Source of the DNA: Lactobacillus panisapium
GTDB lineage: Bacteria > Bacillota > Bacilli > Lactobacillales > Lactobacillaceae
NCBI RefSeq assembly: GCF_019469265.1
Contig: NZ_CP048268.1
Coordinates: forward strand, 1,023,501-1,087,500
Reading direction: 5' to 3'
Length of the DNA stretch: 64,000 bases
In this document: piece after piece, positions 62,434 to 64,000 of the stretch
Numbering within the stretch: the stretch's first letter is position 1
Layout: each line of letters begins with the position of its first letter
Notes under the pieces: model-generated
Database searches by the model: none
Seen by the model: the letters and a program-made list of their open reading frames with translations, nothing else
Told to the model about the DNA's origin: nothing
Position numbers and translations under genes: made by a program

Positions 62434-64000
62434 CTATTCCTCCTCTCCCAGTTTCTCTTTAATTTTACTTAATAACTCTTTTTTACTTAAACTGCCAACC
62501 TGGTGATACTTGTTTTCTTTAAGCATTGCGTCAAAAAAGAAAATATCACGGTAGTCGGAATAAGTTAAGGCGTTAATACCTTTGCCATACTTATATGGAT
62601 TGAGCTTAATTTCACCGGATAAAATTTGACTTGCGGCGTCCTTAATGAGCTCTTCATCATATTGCAGCAAAAGCTCAATTTCATCATCTTTAAAAGCATT
62701 ACCCCGAAAGCTGAGACTGCCATCTTTTTTACTATTAACACCGGTATATAAATCCGAGGTGGTACTGTTTTTTTCAAGCTCAGGGTCAGCGTCAAGAACT
62801 AGTGCTTGGTCATAATTAATTAATCCGGTGTATTTTAGCCTGGTTTTGCCATCCAGATTATCTTGTTTTAACTCTAAATGACTATTGTACAAATCTTTAC
62901 CGTTTAACCGCTCAGTTTGCCTCGTAATTGTTTGGTAAAATGCACCAAGCAAGTAAAGTGGTGTTTTGCCCGTAAAGAAGGGCTGGTTTTTCAGTAAAAC
63001 ATCGAGATAGGAAACCATTTGTAGTGAAATACCTTGGTAAAAGAGGCCCAAATTAAATTTCTTTGCGGAAGACTTGTAATCAATCACCTGCGCCAAGTAT
63101 TCATTCTTGTCACTAATTTGGGCCAAATCAACCCGGTCCATCTTACCGCGTAAATTAACATAATGCTTGCCAGCCAAGTTAGGAACAACCAGGTCAAGGC
63201 CGTGGACTTTTTCGCCAAAACCAAAACTAAGTTCAGAGTATTTTGCCCGTAAAGGCGTTTTTTGTACTGCTTTTTGCCAGTTGAAAGCAACCTTGGTGGT
63301 AGTTTGATCAAGACACTTAAATAAAAATTGGTTAAAGGGATCATTGGCAAGCTGCTTATACTTAGCTTCGGCCATCATTTTCGCTCTAGCAATGGCTAGT
63401 AATTGACTTAAAGTAGTTTCGTCAACATCGGCTAAATCTAAGTGCTTTTGGTTAAGTTCTTTTACCAAACGGTCGAAAGTTTCGTGAAAATAATTACCGG
63501 CTTGAATAATATCAAACTCATTTTCAAAGCGTTTATGCAAATGCAAACCGTAATTTAAAAAGTATTCGTAAGAATTTTCATAAAAAGTTTCCAGTTGTGA
63601 AACGGATGAATTTAAATTCTGGCCGTACAATTCCTGGGCTAACTCAGCACCAATATCTGCCGGCTGGTTGTCAAATTGACTGGCTTCTAGAACCATTGCC
63701 GTCTTAGTTGGGATTTTTGCTGCTGTTAATTTTAATAATTGATCAACATCAATTTCGCTATTTGCCTGCTTTAAGTAAGTCAAGTAACCTAAACTTGCCT
63801 GGGGATTGGTCAGGAAACTTAAAAGGTCCTGGAATTTTTCCGGTAAATTGTGTTGCTGGAATTCGATTGCACCAGCGCGTTTGAGCCGGTCATAATAAAT
63901 TGAAGGCTCAACTGCTTCGTTGTCAGAATTGGCCACCGAATAAGATAAGTAAACCTTGTCACTGGCCAAGGCCAAACAAATACCAAACTGATAGTTCTGA
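62434..64000 (-). CDS. addB: AddB (RexB) subunit, 3' part of the gene; N-terminus outside the window
   Basis: The frame is open to the window edge, about 521 C-terminal residues visible. The family-conserved part [21 protein letters not shown] is at the edge. The nuclease domain carries [10 protein letters not shown] and [14 protein letters not shown]. In most AddB proteins four cysteines hold a [4Fe-4S] cluster. The first, in a CPY motif, is here [12 protein letters not shown], and the C-terminal C-x2-C-x5-C is [14 protein letters not shown], so all four are missing. Loss of these Cys is known in RexB of lactic acid bacteria, as far as I recall. It overlaps nothing and is 2 bp before addA. 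Confidence 0.9.
   Translation of the reverse strand, partial: QNYQFGICLALASDKVYLSYSVANSDNEAVEPSIYYDRLKRAGAIEFQQHNLPEKFQDLLSFLTNPQASLGYLTYLKQANSEIDVDQLLKLTAAKIPTKTAMVLEASQFDNQPADIGAELAQELYGQNLNSSVSQLETFYENSYEYFLNYGLHLHKRFENEFDIIQAGNYFHETFDRLVKELNQKHLDLADVDETTLSQLLAIARAKMMAEAKYKQLANDPFNQFLFKCLDQTTTKVAFNWQKAVQKTPLRAKYSELSFGFGEKVHGLDLVVPNLAGKHYVNLRGKMDRVDLAQISDKNEYLAQVIDYKSSAKKFNLGLFYQGISLQMVSYLDVLLKNQPFFTGKTPLYLLGAFYQTITRQTERLNGKDLYNSHLELKQDNLDGKTRLKYTGLINYDQALVLDADPELEKNSTTSDLYTGVNSKKDGSLSFRGNAFKDDEIELLLQYDEELIKDAASQILSGEIKLNPYKYGKGINALTYSDYRDIFFFDAMLKENKYHQVGSLSKKELLSKIKEKLGEEE

Noticed and set aside
1..64000. CRISPR arrays, tRNA genes, prophage
   Set aside because: No regularly spaced repeats, no tRNA-like cloverleaf with T-loop consensus in the spacers, and no phage structural genes were seen; the only stable RNA found is RNase P RNA.

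Overview
The window looks like a chromosomal segment of a low-GC Lactobacillaceae bacterium, most likely a Lactobacillus of the delbrueckii/acidophilus type. The clues are strong AGGAGG-type ribosome sites, Bacilli-style gene order (cmk-rpsA-der-hup; rbgA-rnhB-dprA-topA-trmFO-xerC-hslVU; parE-parC; lspA-rluD-car; recU-pbp1A; nth-dnaD-asnS-ypmB-dinG-addAB; ypsA-gpsB-rnpB) and DNA-repair enzymes without Fe-S cysteines. I cannot fix the species from the sequence alone.

Layout: from base 1 to about 30.5 kb nearly every gene is on the + strand. It starts with the tail of a BspA-like surface protein and an NmrA/Rrf2 redox pair. The cmk-rpsA-der-hup block follows, then an IS3-family insertion at 7580-9041 placed inside a terminator loop. 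After that come cca, rbgA-rnhB-dprA-topA-trmFO-xerC-hslV-hslU, parE-parC and ppaC. From 33.7 kb to the end nearly every gene is on the - strand: nudix, degV, a carA-like/carB-like pair with rluD-lspA, fhs, the rlmL-like/rnpB/gpsB/ypsA group, nth-dnaD-asnS, ypmB-dinG, addA and partial addB. The + exceptions are rqcH and recU-pbp1A.

The strand switch falls in a 1.65 kb AT-rich stretch without genes (30984-32638). It contains a near-perfect Firmicutes dif site (31622-31649), so this is the replication terminus. A second perfect 11-6-11 palindrome (32167-32194) lies between dif and an XerS-type recombinase gene (32639). Its centre resembles the difSL sites that XerS uses in streptococci. Together with xerC at 19221, the window may hold components of two dimer-resolution systems at one terminus.

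The other striking locus is 37947-42181. It holds full-length, uninterrupted genes for both subunits of a carbamoyl-phosphate-synthase-like protein. The glutaminase has lost its catalytic Cys and His, and both ATP-grasp halves have lost their metal ligands and phosphate-binding loops, while the C-terminal MGS-like domain is still recognisable. This suggests a pseudoenzyme complex or an operon caught in decay. It occupies the position that the pyr operon has after lspA-rluD in Bacillus, but pyrR is absent.
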